From: Methylobacterium sp. NMS14P
GTDB taxonomy: Bacteria; Pseudomonadota; Alphaproteobacteria; Rhizobiales; Beijerinckiaceae
NCBI RefSeq assembly: GCF_028583545.1
Contig: NZ_CP087106.1
Coordinates: forward strand, 3,580,501 to 3,644,500
Reading direction: 5' to 3'
DNA length: 64,000 nucleotides
How positions within the stretch are numbered: the first letter of the stretch is position 1; the number at the start of each line of letters is the position of its first letter. A program made the translations under genes and the position numbers. Below are positions 6,756 through 15,329 of the stretch, one piece after another. Below the pieces are notes generated by a model, which ran no database searches, was not told the DNA's origin, and was given only the letters and a program-made list of their open reading frames with translations.

Positions 6756-8764
6756 CGGCGCAGCATCAACCAGACAAAATAGGCGCCCCCGAGGACCGTG
6801 GCGACCAGACCGGCTGGCAATTGCCATGGGAACGCCACGACGCGCCCGAGCCAGTCGGCCAGCACCATGATCAGGCCGCCGGCGAGCGTCGCCGCCACCA
6901 GCTGCTCGGCGGCACGGCTGAAGCCCAGGCTGCGGGCGAGGTGCGGGCCCATCAGCCCGACGAAGCTCAGCGGGCCGACGAGCAGGGTCGCGGCGCCGGT
7001 CAGGATCGCGGCGACCGACAGGATCGTCAGGCGCGCCCGCGCGACCTGGAGCCCGACGGCCCGGCTCGTCTCCGCTCCGAGCGGCAGGATCGTGAGCCAG
7101 CGCGCGAGCAGCGGCGTGCCCGCGAGCACCAGGGCCGCGCCGAGCAAGGCTAGCGCGGCCTCGAACCCGGTGGCGTTGTAGGTCGAGCCCGAGAGCCATG
7201 TCAGCAGCGCGGCGGTCCGCGGATCGGCCGTGGCGAGCAGGAGCGCGACCACCGAGCCGATCAGACTGGTGAGGGCCGCGCCGACCAGGAGGATCCGGGC
7301 GGAGGCGTAGCGCGCCCGGCGGCCCAGGGCCAGGACCGCCAGCAGCGTCGCGAGCGCGCCCGCCGCGGAGGCGGCCAGCATCGCGGCTTGGCCGAGGCCC
7401 GGCGCGAGGAACAGGACGAGCACCACCACGAGGGCCGCACCCGCGGAGACGCCGAACAGCTCGGGGCTCGCGAGCGGGTTCCCGGTCAGCCGCTGCAACA
7501 GCCCGCCCGCGTAGGCGAGCATGGCCCCGGCCCCCAGGGCCGCCAGCGCCCGCGGCGCCCGCCAGGCCAGGAGGGCGCCCGGATCGGAGCTCCACAGCCA
7601 GCCCTGGGCATCCCGCCCCAGGGTGAGCGACAGGCCGACGGCCGCGAGCGCCACGATCGCGAGCGCCCCGAGGGCGGGCCATGGCCGGGAGAGCCGGGCC
7701 GGAACTGGCCCCGGCGCCGGCGGCGCCTCGCGCGCCGTCCGCAGACCCAGGATCAGGCCGACTAGCAGGGGCGCGCCGACGAGCGCGGTGACGGCGCCGG
7801 TGGGGACACCGCTGCGGCCGACGAGCCGCTGCACGAGCTGATCGGTCAGGACGAGCAGCACCGCCCCGGCGACCGGGCCCCACAGCAGACGATCGCGGAG
7901 CCGGCGGGCACCGCCGTAACGGGCCAGGGCCGGCCCCGCCAAGCCGACGAAGCCGATCACCCCGAGATACCCGGTCACGCTGGCGCCGACCGCGACGCCG
8001 AGGGCGAGGGCGGCGAGCCGCGTGCCCGCGGTGGAGACGCCGAGCCCGCGCGCGCCGGCATCGCCGAGCTCGATCAGGGTCAGCGGGCGCGCCAGCAGAC
8101 AGGCGGCGAGGGCCGCGAGGGCGAGGCGCGGGGCGAGGCCGCGGACGCCGTCCCAGTTGTTCTGGTTCAGCGCGCCGGCCTGCCACGCGTAGAGGTCGGA
8201 GAGCGCGTCGAAATGCGCGAGCACCAGCATCCGGTTCGCCGCCTCGACGGACAGCCCGACCACCAGTCCGGCGAGGATGACGGCGGACGGCGCGTAGCCG
8301 CTGCGCCCGCTCAGCAGCAGCACGAGGCCCGTGCACAGCCCCGCCCCGGCACCCGCGACGGGCTCGTAGCCGTAGATGAGGAGGGCGGGCCACCACAGGG
8401 TCGCGATGGCCAACGCGAGCTTCGCGCCCGCGAACACCCCGAGGGTGCCGGGCTCGGCGAGTGGGTTGTCGAGTACCTGCTGGAATAGCACCCCGGCCAG
8501 GCTGAGGCCGCCGCCGGCCAGGGCCGCCATCGCCAAGCGCGGCAGCAGGCTGTCGCGCAGGACGATCTGCGCGATGTCGCCGTCGGTCGGGTGCAGCAGG
8601 GCGGCCCACCACTGGCCGGGCGGCAGGATGGCCGCCAGATTGGCGTGCAGCAGCGCGGTGCTCGCAACCAGTGCCAGGGCGAGGAGGCCCGCCCCGCGCC
8701 AGGGCGGCGAGGCCTCGTACCCATCGGCTCGCGCCCGCCGTGCGCCGGCCCCCGCCGCGCTCAC
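6752..8764 (-). CDS. fhuB: Double-length siderophore ABC permease (FhuB type)
   Basis: A 670-residue membrane protein made of two tandem FecCD-type permease halves, as in FhuB. The first half (about 1-340) carries LPRLAMAALAGGGLSLAG and NPLAEPGTLG. The second (about 350-670) repeats these as APRALAALGAGAMLAYAG and NPLASPELFGVSAGA. Both contain the Gly-rich ATPase-coupling loops (FVGLAGPALAR and FVGLMGPHLAR). The GTG start at 8762-8764 overlaps the TGA of the binding-protein gene as GTGA. One polypeptide thus forms the whole channel, matching the single ATPase gene downstream. Long antisense frames over this gene are composition artefacts. Confidence 0.93.
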   Translation of the reverse strand: MSAAGAGARRARADGYEASPPWRGAGLLALALVASTALLHANLAAILPPGQWWAALLHPTDGDIAQIVLRDSLLPRLAMAALAGGGLSLAGVLFQQVLDNPLAEPGTLGVFAGAKLALAIATLWWPALLIYGYEPVAGAGAGLCTGLVLLLSGRSGYAPSAVILAGLVVGLSVEAANRMLVLAHFDALSDLYAWQAGALNQNNWDGVRGLAPRLALAALAACLLARPLTLIELGDAGARGLGVSTAGTRLAALALGVAVGASVTGYLGVIGFVGLAGPALARYGGARRLRDRLLWGPVAGAVLLVLTDQLVQRLVGRSGVPTGAVTALVGAPLLVGLILGLRTAREAPPAPGPVPARLSRPWPALGALAIVALAAVGLSLTLGRDAQGWLWSSDPGALLAWRAPRALAALGAGAMLAYAGGLLQRLTGNPLASPELFGVSAGAALVVVLVLFLAPGLGQAAMLAASAAGALATLLAVLALGRRARYASARILLVGAALTSLIGSVVALLLATADPRTAALLTWLSGSTYNATGFEAALALLGAALVLAGTPLLARWLTILPLGAETSRAVGLQVARARLTILSVAAILTGAATLLVGPLSFVGLMGPHLARSLGFSRAAEQLVAATLAGGLIMVLADWLGRVVAFPWQLPAGLVATVLGGAYFVWLMLRR

Positions 8765-9711
8765 GCCGGTGCCTTCCCGAGCGCCGCAACGACCTGACGG
8801 GCGAAGCGCGCGGCCGAGGGTAACCCACCGTTCGGGTGGACGACCGGCATGCGGATCACGCGGCCGGCGCGCACGGCGGGCAGCGCCCGCCAGAGCGGGC
8901 TGTCGTCGAGGCGCGCGAGGGCGCGCGCGGTCTCTGCGCCGCGGTCGAAGTGGATCAGCGTCGCGTCGGGCACCTCCGCGAGGTCCTCGACGGCGGCGAG
9001 CACCGTGCCCGCGCCGCTCTGCCGGCCGGTCCAGGCATTGGTCAGGCCGAGCCGCTGGGCGACCGCGCCGACGGTGCTGCGCGTGCCGAAGACGGCTAGC
9101 TGCCGCCCGTCGTCGCGGAAGCGGCAGATGTAGACAGGCCGCCCGGCCCGGCCCGCGAGCTCGGCGCGGGCCTCGGCGAGGGCCCTGTCCGTCCCGGTGA
9201 CCAGCGCCCGCGCCGCGGCGGCGCGGTCGACGCGGTCGCCCAGGTCGCGGGTCAGCGCGTCGAGATGGTCGATCGGCTCCCGCGTGCCCGCGACGATGGG
9301 CAACGCCACGACCGGGGCGATCCGGGTGAGCGCAACTTGGATCTGCGCCTGCCACGGCGCGGCGAGGATGAGATCCGGGGCGATCAGGCTGAGGAACTCG
9401 AGGTTCGGCTCCTGCAAGGGGCCGAGATCGAGGACGGACGCGGGGAGCGGCGGCTGGGCGATGAGCTTGTCGTAGAGCGGCCGGTTGGCGATCGCCACCG
9501 GCACGAGGCCGACGGCGAGGAGCGTCTCGGCAAACAATCCGTCGAGGGCGACTACGCGGGGTGTGGGCGCGCCGCTCGCCCCCTCGCGCGGCGGGTCGTC
9601 GGACGCGCCCGCGGGAGAGACGGCGAAGCCGCCCCGGACGAGCCACAGGGCGCCCGCGACGAGGCCGGCGAGGAGGGCGCGACGATCGCCGCGCGGGCGG
9701 CTCATCACCAT
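8761..9711 (-). CDS. Periplasmic siderophore-binding protein (FhuD-like)
   Basis: About 316 residues. The N-terminus SRPRGDRRALLAGLVAGA looks like a twin-arginine or lipoprotein-free secretion signal ending near SPAGA. The mature part has a TroA/FhuD fold pattern: PRVVALDGLFAETLLAVGLVPVA, LGPLQEPNLEFLSLIAPDLI, GRAGRPVYICRF and RMPVVHPNGGLPSA. It should bind the ferric siderophore in the periplasm and deliver it to the double permease encoded downstream, whose GTG overlaps its stop. The start is uncertain: ATG at 9711 or 9705 are equally plausible; the frame stays open to 9795 but that extension is Pro/Arg-rich and unlike a signal. Confidence 0.85.
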   Translation of the reverse strand: MVMSRPRGDRRALLAGLVAGALWLVRGGFAVSPAGASDDPPREGASGAPTPRVVALDGLFAETLLAVGLVPVAIANRPLYDKLIAQPPLPASVLDLGPLQEPNLEFLSLIAPDLILAAPWQAQIQVALTRIAPVVALPIVAGTREPIDHLDALTRDLGDRVDRAAAARALVTGTDRALAEARAELAGRAGRPVYICRFRDDGRQLAVFGTRSTVGAVAQRLGLTNAWTGRQSGAGTVLAAVEDLAEVPDATLIHFDRGAETARALARLDDSPLWRALPAVRAGRVIRMPVVHPNGGLPSAARFARQVVAALGKAPA

Positions 9712-9876
9712 GCGCCGAGGCGTCCGTGCCTGCGGTCGCGGCGGCGCCTGAGACGACGATGGCCGTCCGGGCCAGCCGGCGCCGGCAGGCCGCACCGGAT
9801 CAACGGGTGGCCGATCCTCACGCGGCGTTCCTCCGCGGGCTGCGCCGCGCCCGATCGGCTCCCGAGACGGCGAGCC

Positions 9877-11244
9877 TCATGGACGCGCCCCCTGCCGGTC
9901 CCAGGCGCGGATCCCGCCGGCGGAGGGCAGGCGCGCCGCGGCGACCGCGTCCCCGGGCCGGTCCTGATCGAGCAGGCTGTCGACGATCTCCTGAGCGCGG
10001 ACCGGCAGGACCGAGAGCAGGGTGTCGCTCAGGCCGTGCGAGGTCTCCGAGTAGCCCTGGACGTAGATGCGCGGGATGAAGCCGGGGCGGGTCGAGACGC
10101 GGTAGTCGCGCGCCAGGTCCGGGCCGTCGCGATAGGGCGCGAGCGGTTCGAGAATCGCCGGGTTCGGGTCGCGGGCGTACCCGGTCGCCAGGACGATGCC
10201 GTCGTAGCTGCGCTCCGCCTCGGTCTCGGCGAAGCGGTCGACGGTGCGCAGCCTGATCCCACCCGCGTCGCCGGCGACCGAGACGATCTCGCTGCGCGGG
10301 CGGAGGTGCAGGCGCTGCGGCCCGGAGACCTTCTCCCGGTAGACGATCACGTGGAGCGCCTTGAGCAGATCGGCATCGATCACCGCGTAGTTCGTGTTGC
10401 GGTAGCTGCGCACGATCGCCGCTCGTCTCTCGCTCGGCTGGGCATACACGAAGTCGGTTCGGTCGGGGTGGAAGATCTCGTTGACGAACGGCGTCGCGTC
10501 CGAAGGTCTGAGGGCGTGGCCGCGGAAAACGAGATCGACCTGCAGGTGCGGGAAGCGGGCGTGGAGATCGTGGCCGATCTCAGCCGCGCTCTGGCCGCCG
10601 CCGATCACCGCCGCGCGGGCGCCCGGGCGCGACAGGTCGAGCGGGGTGCCGGGGCGATCGACATAGTCGAGGTAGCGGCTCGAATGGCAGAGCCGAGGAT
10701 CGCGCGCCCATGCCGCGAAGACGGCGGGCACGTGCGGGGCGCCACCCACCGCGAGGGCGAGGTCGCGCGTCTGACGGCGGATCTCGCGGCCCGCAGCGTC
10801 GCGGGCGACGACCCACAGGGTCTCGACCGCCCCGTCCGGTCCCAGCCCGGGCTCCACCGCGACCGCGGTCTCGTCGTAGTCGCAGCGGTCGGCGAAATGG
10901 TCCGCAACCCAGCGGAGATAGTCGTTGAACTCGATTCGGCTGGGATGGAAGGTTCCGAGATCGATGAAGTCGTGCAGTCGACCCTGGCTGTGCAGGTAGT
11001 TCACGAAGGTCAGCGGGCTCGTCGGGTTGCGGAGCGTGACGAGGTCCTTGAGGAACGAGATCTGCATGTCGCTGCCCGGCAGGAGCATGCCGCCGTGCCA
11101 TCGAAAGTGGGGCTGCCGCTCTAGGAAGCGGTGCCGCAGGCCGCGCGCCGCCGGGGTCTCGGCGAGGGCGATCGCCAGCGCGAGGTTCGACGGCCCGAAG
11201 CCGACCCCGATCACATCGTAGGGCGGAGCGGCGGGCGCGGTCAT
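9877..11244 (-). CDS. L-ornithine N5-monooxygenase (PvdA/SidA family)
   Basis: A 455-residue flavin enzyme. The FAD site is DVIGVGFGPSNLALAIAL (residues 9-26). The substrate/FAD loop MQISFLKDLVTLRNPTSP and the NADPH site AVIGGGQSAAEIGHDLH are both present. The C-terminal ATGY segment (VLATGYARDPNP) and the final SHGLSDTLLSVLPVRAQEI are diagnostic of the ornithine/lysine N-hydroxylase family. It makes N5-hydroxyornithine, the hydroxamate precursor, and fits the adenylation domain in the fourth NRPS. The ATG at 11244 is preceded on the minus strand by a GAGGGGTGG purine run. It is the first gene of the minus operon, so biosynthetic and uptake functions share a transcript. No acyl- or formyltransferase partner is encoded nearby. 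Confidence 0.95.
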   Translation of the reverse strand: MTAPAAPPYDVIGVGFGPSNLALAIALAETPAARGLRHRFLERQPHFRWHGGMLLPGSDMQISFLKDLVTLRNPTSPLTFVNYLHSQGRLHDFIDLGTFHPSRIEFNDYLRWVADHFADRCDYDETAVAVEPGLGPDGAVETLWVVARDAAGREIRRQTRDLALAVGGAPHVPAVFAAWARDPRLCHSSRYLDYVDRPGTPLDLSRPGARAAVIGGGQSAAEIGHDLHARFPHLQVDLVFRGHALRPSDATPFVNEIFHPDRTDFVYAQPSERRAAIVRSYRNTNYAVIDADLLKALHVIVYREKVSGPQRLHLRPRSEIVSVAGDAGGIRLRTVDRFAETEAERSYDGIVLATGYARDPNPAILEPLAPYRDGPDLARDYRVSTRPGFIPRIYVQGYSETSHGLSDTLLSVLPVRAQEIVDSLLDQDRPGDAVAAARLPSAGGIRAWDRQGARP

Positions 11245-11645
11245 CCGATCCACCCCTCGTCCGCACGGCGGGGTGCGCAGCGATCCTGTCCGGCGCGGCG
11301 CAGACAGGCGGCGCCTTTCCCGAGGGAGCCGCGCGCTGCCCCGGCGGGATCGCTCACAGGCGACCGGAAGCTCGTTCGCGCACACGCCACTGACCGCGTC
11401 CCCCGCCACGCCGAACCACGTCGCACCCGCTGGCCGCACTGCGTACCGCGAACCGGCGTATTGATTCAAGGTATCTAAGCAACGTTCGAGACGATCCGGC
11501 AGTAATGAATTAAATTAGAACATTTCAAATATGTAGAATACCCCTTGAGTCCGACGATCTTTCGGTCATGTTATGCGCCAACAAGCGAAGTTCATTGATT
11601 CATTGAGGAGGCTGCTCGCGGCCTTCACGTGAACGGGATGCATCG
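11245..11645. promoter_or_regulatory. Divergent promoter region between uptake operon and NRPS operon
   Basis: This 401-bp gap separates the minus-strand monooxygenase gene from plus-strand mbtH and must drive both operons. The part from about 11460 to 11600 is AT-rich, unlike anything else in the locus. It contains the palindrome at 11514-11530. A weak plus-strand promoter candidate is TTGAGT (11545-11550) with TGTTAT 18 nt on. On the minus strand TTGAAA lies inside the palindrome. A tandem TTCATTGA repeat and a GAGGAGG run lie at 11591-11609. The half nearer the monooxygenase (11245-11460) is GC-rich with no recognisable signal. Confidence 0.6.
11514..11530. promoter_or_regulatory. 17-bp palindrome resembling an Irr iron-control (ICE) box
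   Basis: ATTAGAA-CAT-TTCAAAT is an inverted repeat with six of seven positions paired in each half. It resembles the alphaproteobacterial Irr box, remembered as TTTAGAA-N3-TTCTAAA. It sits in the AT-rich core between the uptake and NRPS operons, where one repressor could control both directions. The palindrome is directly seen; the regulator assignment is inference. Confidence 0.5.
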
Positions 11646-11879
11646 ATGGCGTTCGATCGCGAAGATACGCTCTTCTACGTGGTGATGAATCACGAGGAGC
11701 AATACTCGATCTGGCCGAGCTACCGCGACATACCGGACGGGTGGCGCGCGGTGGGCGACCCGCGCGCGAAGGCCGATTGCCTGGCCTATATCGACGAGGT
11801 CTGGACCGACATGCGGCCCCTGAGCCTGCGCCGACACATGGAGGCACAGGAGCGGGACGCGGGCGGCGCGCGGACGTGA
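11646..11879 (+). CDS. MbtH-like protein
   Basis: A 77-residue MbtH-family protein with the conserved pattern [15 protein letters not shown], then [21 protein letters not shown] and [13 protein letters not shown]. The three family Trp residues are present. MbtH proteins bind and activate or stabilise adenylation domains, so this one probably serves the six amino-acid A domains encoded downstream. It is the first gene of the NRPS operon, and its TGA overlaps the next gene's GTG. The ATG at 11646 gives the normal family length; only a weak GGGA precedes it. Confidence 0.95.
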   Translation: MAFDREDTLFYVVMNHEEQYSIWPSYRDIPDGWRAVGDPRAKADCLAYIDEVWTDMRPLSLRRHMEAQERDAGGART

Positions 11880-12598
11880 CCGTGCCGGGACGAGTCCGGC
11901 TGTTCTGCCTTCCCTACGCGGGTGCGAGCGCCGCGGTCTACGCGCAGTGGCGCCGCGGGCTGCCCGACTCGGTCGACGTCAGGCCCGTCGAGCTGCCGGG
12001 GCGCGGATCCCGGATCGGCGAGGCGCCCTGCACCGACCCGCGGGCGCTGACGCGGCGCCTCGCGGACGAGGTCGCCGGTTGCGTCACAGGCTCCTACGCG
12101 CTGTTCGGGCACAGCCTGGGCGCGCTGCTCGCCTTCGAGCTGGCGCACGAACTCCGCGCCCGCGGGATCGCGGCGCCACGCGCGCTGTTCGCCTCCGGAT
12201 GCGCCGGACCAGCGGTGTGCGACGGAACGTATTTCCGCCGCCCGCGCAGCGACGCGGACCTGCGCGACGCCCTGTCCGCCTACGGCGCGACGCCGCCGGA
12301 GGCGCTGGCCGATCCCGCCCTGATGGCCCTGGTTCTGCCGGTGCTCCGCGCCGATTTCCGGCTGCGCGGCGCCTACACCTACGCGGCGCGGCCGGCGCTG
12401 GACTGCCCGATCCAGGCGCTCGGCGGGACGCGGGACGACGTCGCCCGCGCCGACCTCGAGGCCTGGGGCCGCGAGACGCGCGGCGCCTTCGACCTCGCGC
12501 TGTTCGAGGGCGATCACTTCTTCATCCACGCGCGCCGGGGGCCGGTGCTCGACCTCGTCGGCCGGCGGATCGGCGCGCGGGCGGACGCCGCGGCCTGA
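11876..12598 (+). CDS. Type II thioesterase (NRPS editing, alpha/beta hydrolase)
   Basis: 240 residues, from the GTG overlapping the mbtH stop. It begins [20 protein letters not shown], the usual opening of external NRPS thioesterases. The nucleophile elbow is GHSLG (about residue 80), with family motifs [14 protein letters not shown] and [12 protein letters not shown] and the catalytic His in FEGDHFFIH. Such enzymes clear misprimed or stalled carrier proteins. It is distinct from the terminal cis-TE at the end of the fifth NRPS. It is translationally coupled to mbtH; a 77-bp GC-rich gap follows it. Confidence 0.92.
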   Translation: MTVPGRVRLFCLPYAGASAAVYAQWRRGLPDSVDVRPVELPGRGSRIGEAPCTDPRALTRRLADEVAGCVTGSYALFGHSLGALLAFELAHELRARGIAAPRALFASGCAGPAVCDGTYFRRPRSDADLRDALSAYGATPPEALADPALMALVLPVLRADFRLRGAYTYAARPALDCPIQALGGTRDDVARADLEAWGRETRGAFDLALFEGDHFFIHARRGPVLDLVGRRIGARADAAA

Positions 12599-12675
12599 GG
12601 CGACCGCGCCCGCCCACCGGCGGCGCGCGGGCCGACGGCGCGAACGAACGGGATGTCACCATGGAGGACGCCGTG

Positions 12676-13644
12676 ATGGAACTCGTGACCAAGCCCCTGC
12701 GGGACGAGGGTCCGCTGCCGCTCCTGGTCACACCGCCGGAAGGCGCCGAGGGCGCGGCGCTCGCGGACGCGCTGCCGGCGATCCGGGCCGCGGCCGCGGC
12801 GCACCTTCACGCCGCGGGCGGCCTGCTGCTCCGCGGCTTCAGCCTCGACGGGCCCGACGCGTTCCGCAGCTTCGCGGCCGGCTTCGGCCACGACCTCCTG
12901 AGCTACGAGTTCGGCTCCACCCCGCGCAGCCCCGTGACCCAGGGGGTCTACACCTCGACCGAGTACCCGCCCCACCAGCACATCCCCCTGCACAACGAGC
13001 AGGCCTACGCCCGCGACTGGCCGATGATGATCTGGTTCTACTGCCAGCAGGCGGCGGCCGAGGGGGGCGAGACGCCGCTGGCCGACAGTCGCGCCATCTA
13101 CCGCGCCGTGCCCGAGCCGATCCGCGCGCGCTTCGCCGAGCGGGGCCTGATGTACGTGCGCAACTACGGCAACGGCCTCGACGTGGCCTGGGAGCAGGTG
13201 TTCGGCACCCGGGACCGGGATGCGGTCGAGGCGTACTGCGCCGGCCACGGCATCACCTGCGAGTGGAAGCCGGACGGCGACCTCCGCACCAAGCAGGTCT
13301 GCCAGGGCACCGCCCGCCATCCCGAGACCGGCGAGCCGGTGTGGTTCAACCAGGCCCACCTGTTCCACGTCTCGAACCTCGAGCCGGAGGTGCGCGCGAC
13401 CCTCCTCGACCTCGTCGACGAGCCGGACCTGCCGCGCAACGTCTACTACGGCGACGGCAGCCCGATCCCCGACGCGGATCTCGAGGCGATCCGCGCCGTG
13501 CTCGCCGCGCACACCGTCGTCTTCCCCTGGCAGTCCGGCGACGTGGTGATGCTGGACAACATGCTGACCGCCCATGCGCGGACGCCTTTCCGAGGACCGC
13601 GCAAGGTCGTGGTGGCGATGGCGCAAGCCGGCCGCGCGCAGTGA
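12676..13644 (+). CDS. Stand-alone aspartyl beta-hydroxylase (SyrP/TauD-like Fe(II)/2-oxoglutarate dioxygenase)
   Basis: 322 residues from ATG 12676, chosen because GGAGG (12663-12667) lies 8 nt upstream; an ATG at 12661 is also in frame. The facial triad is HNE in IPLHNEQAYARDW plus a distal His in MLTAHARTPF; the 2-oxoglutarate-binding Arg is probably in the FRGPRKVVVAM end. ADSRAIYRAVP and WFNQAHLFHVS are SyrP-family landmarks. In siderophore clusters stand-alone members are the TbetaH-Asp type, giving L-erythro beta-hydroxyaspartate on modules without an interface domain. Here that would be the terminal Asp module. Its stop overlaps the exporter start by one base (TGATG). The family is certain; the residue assignment is inferred. 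Confidence 0.88.
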   Translation: MELVTKPLRDEGPLPLLVTPPEGAEGAALADALPAIRAAAAAHLHAAGGLLLRGFSLDGPDAFRSFAAGFGHDLLSYEFGSTPRSPVTQGVYTSTEYPPHQHIPLHNEQAYARDWPMMIWFYCQQAAAEGGETPLADSRAIYRAVPEPIRARFAERGLMYVRNYGNGLDVAWEQVFGTRDRDAVEAYCAGHGITCEWKPDGDLRTKQVCQGTARHPETGEPVWFNQAHLFHVSNLEPEVRATLLDLVDEPDLPRNVYYGDGSPIPDADLEAIRAVLAAHTVVFPWQSGDVVMLDNMLTAHARTPFRGPRKVVVAMAQAGRAQ

Positions 13645-15329
13645 TGGACGCGGCGTTCGCCTTCGCGGAGCCCGGGGCCGCACCAGGGGTCGCGCTGTGG
13701 CGCGCCCTCGCGCGGGGCGCCCGCGCCCGGCTCGTGCTGGCCGGTGCGGCGAGCCTCGTCGGCGGGATCGCCACGACGGGTCTGATCGTGCTCATCAACG
13801 GGGCGCTCCACGCGTCCGAGCCCGCCCGGGCCGGCCGGATCGCCGCCTTCGCGGCGACCGCCCTCCTCGCCTGCGCGGCGCTCGTCGTCTCGCGCGCCCT
13901 CTTCGCCGATCTCGGGCAGCGCGGGCTCGCCGATCTCCGGTCCGCGATCGCCGCGCGCGTCCAGGCCGCCTCTTTCGCCGACCTCGAGGCGGTGGGAAGC
14001 GCCCGGGTGCAGGCACTGGTGACCGAGGACGCCAACCAAGTCGCCAACTTTCTCACGGCGCTGCCCGTGCTCGTCACCAACTGCGCGGTGGTCGCGGCGA
14101 CGCTCGCCTATCTCGGCTACCTGTCGGTCCCGCTGTTCCTGGCCTCGGCCCTCACGATCGCCCTGGGGGCCGCGGGCTACTCCGCCTGCTACGGCCGCGT
14201 CACGCGCCACCTCGCCCGGGCCGGGGCGGAGCAGGACCGCCTCGTCGGACATTTCCAGGCGCTGCACGGCGGCGCCAAGGAGCTGCGCCTCAACCGGGAG
14301 AAGGGGCGCCACTTCCTCGACGCGGTCCTGGCGACCGCGATCGCGCGCGTCGCCGACCACCGCCGGCGCGGCCTCGCTCTCCTCGCCCTCGCGGCGGGCT
14401 GGGGCCGCATCCTCTTCCTCGGGCTCGTCGGTCTCGCGCTGTTCCTCCCCGGGACCGGCGCGCAGAGCCCGGCGGTGACGACGGGATACGTCATCGCCCT
14501 GCTCTACCTGATGGGGCCGCTCGAGGCGGTGCTGAACACGATGCCGCTCGTGAACCTCGCCCGCGTCGGCGCGCGGCGGATCGAGGCGGCCTTCGCCGAA
14601 CTGCCGCCCGAACCCGTCGGCGCCGCCGCGGCGACCGGGCCCAGCGCCACGGTGAGCCTGCGCGGCGTGACGCATCGCCGGGCCGATCCCCGGACCGGCG
14701 ACCGCTTCGACCTCGGCCCGATCGACCTGACGCTGCGTCCCGGGGAGATCACCTTCCTGGTCGGCGGCAACGGCTCCGGCAAGACCAGCCTCGCCCGGGT
14801 GATCGCCGGCCTGCACCCGCCGACCGGCGGGACTCTGAGCCTGGACGGACGTCCCGTGGAGGGCGCGGCCCTCGCCGGCTACCGCGCGCACGTCGCGGCC
14901 GTCTTCTCCGATTTCCACCTGTTCGAGACGCTGCTCGGCCGGCCGGACGCCGCGCGCGAGGCGCAGGCGCGCGCGTGGCTGGCGCGCCTCGGCCTCGACG
15001 ACCGGGTCGACCTCCGGAACGGGGCCTTCTCGACCCGCGATCTCTCGACGGGCCAGCGCAAGCGGCTCGCCCTCCTGGTCGCATGCCTGGAGGACCGGCC
15101 CGTCATGATCTTCGACGAGTGGGCCGCCGACCAGGATCCGGACTCACGGGCCGCCTTCTACGAGACGATCCTCCCGGAGCTGGCCGCCGAGGGCCGGACG
15201 ATCCTCGTCGTCACCCACGACGACCGCTGGTTCGACCGGGCTGACCAGGTCGTGAAGCTCGAGCGCGGCCTCGTGGTGGAGCACCGCGCCGCCGCGCCGC
15301 GCGCACGCCAGGCGGGAGCCGGCGCGTGA
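13644..15329 (+). CDS. Cyclic-peptide/siderophore ABC exporter (PvdE/SyrD type)
   Basis: A 561-residue half-transporter with an N-terminal membrane domain (about 1-320, with segments such as LVLAGAASLVGGIATTGLIV and LALLALAAGWGRILFLGLVG). The ATPase domain has Walker A VGGNGSGKTSLARV (about 373), the PvdE-type signature LSTGQRKRLALL (about 467) and Walker B PVMIFDEWAADQDP (about 485). LSTGQ and FDEWAADQDP distinguish the PvdE/SyrD group from lipid exporters. In pyoverdine systems this protein moves the acylated precursor into the periplasm, so the lipopeptide siderophore here is probably its cargo. It lies between the hydroxylase and NRPS genes with one- and four-base overlaps. Confidence 0.93.
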   Translation: MDAAFAFAEPGAAPGVALWRALARGARARLVLAGAASLVGGIATTGLIVLINGALHASEPARAGRIAAFAATALLACAALVVSRALFADLGQRGLADLRSAIAARVQAASFADLEAVGSARVQALVTEDANQVANFLTALPVLVTNCAVVAATLAYLGYLSVPLFLASALTIALGAAGYSACYGRVTRHLARAGAEQDRLVGHFQALHGGAKELRLNREKGRHFLDAVLATAIARVADHRRRGLALLALAAGWGRILFLGLVGLALFLPGTGAQSPAVTTGYVIALLYLMGPLEAVLNTMPLVNLARVGARRIEAAFAELPPEPVGAAAATGPSATVSLRGVTHRRADPRTGDRFDLGPIDLTLRPGEITFLVGGNGSGKTSLARVIAGLHPPTGGTLSLDGRPVEGAALAGYRAHVAAVFSDFHLFETLLGRPDAAREAQARAWLARLGLDDRVDLRNGAFSTRDLSTGQRKRLALLVACLEDRPVMIFDEWAADQDPDSRAAFYETILPELAAEGRTILVVTHDDRWFDRADQVVKLERGLVVEHRAAAPRARQAGAGA

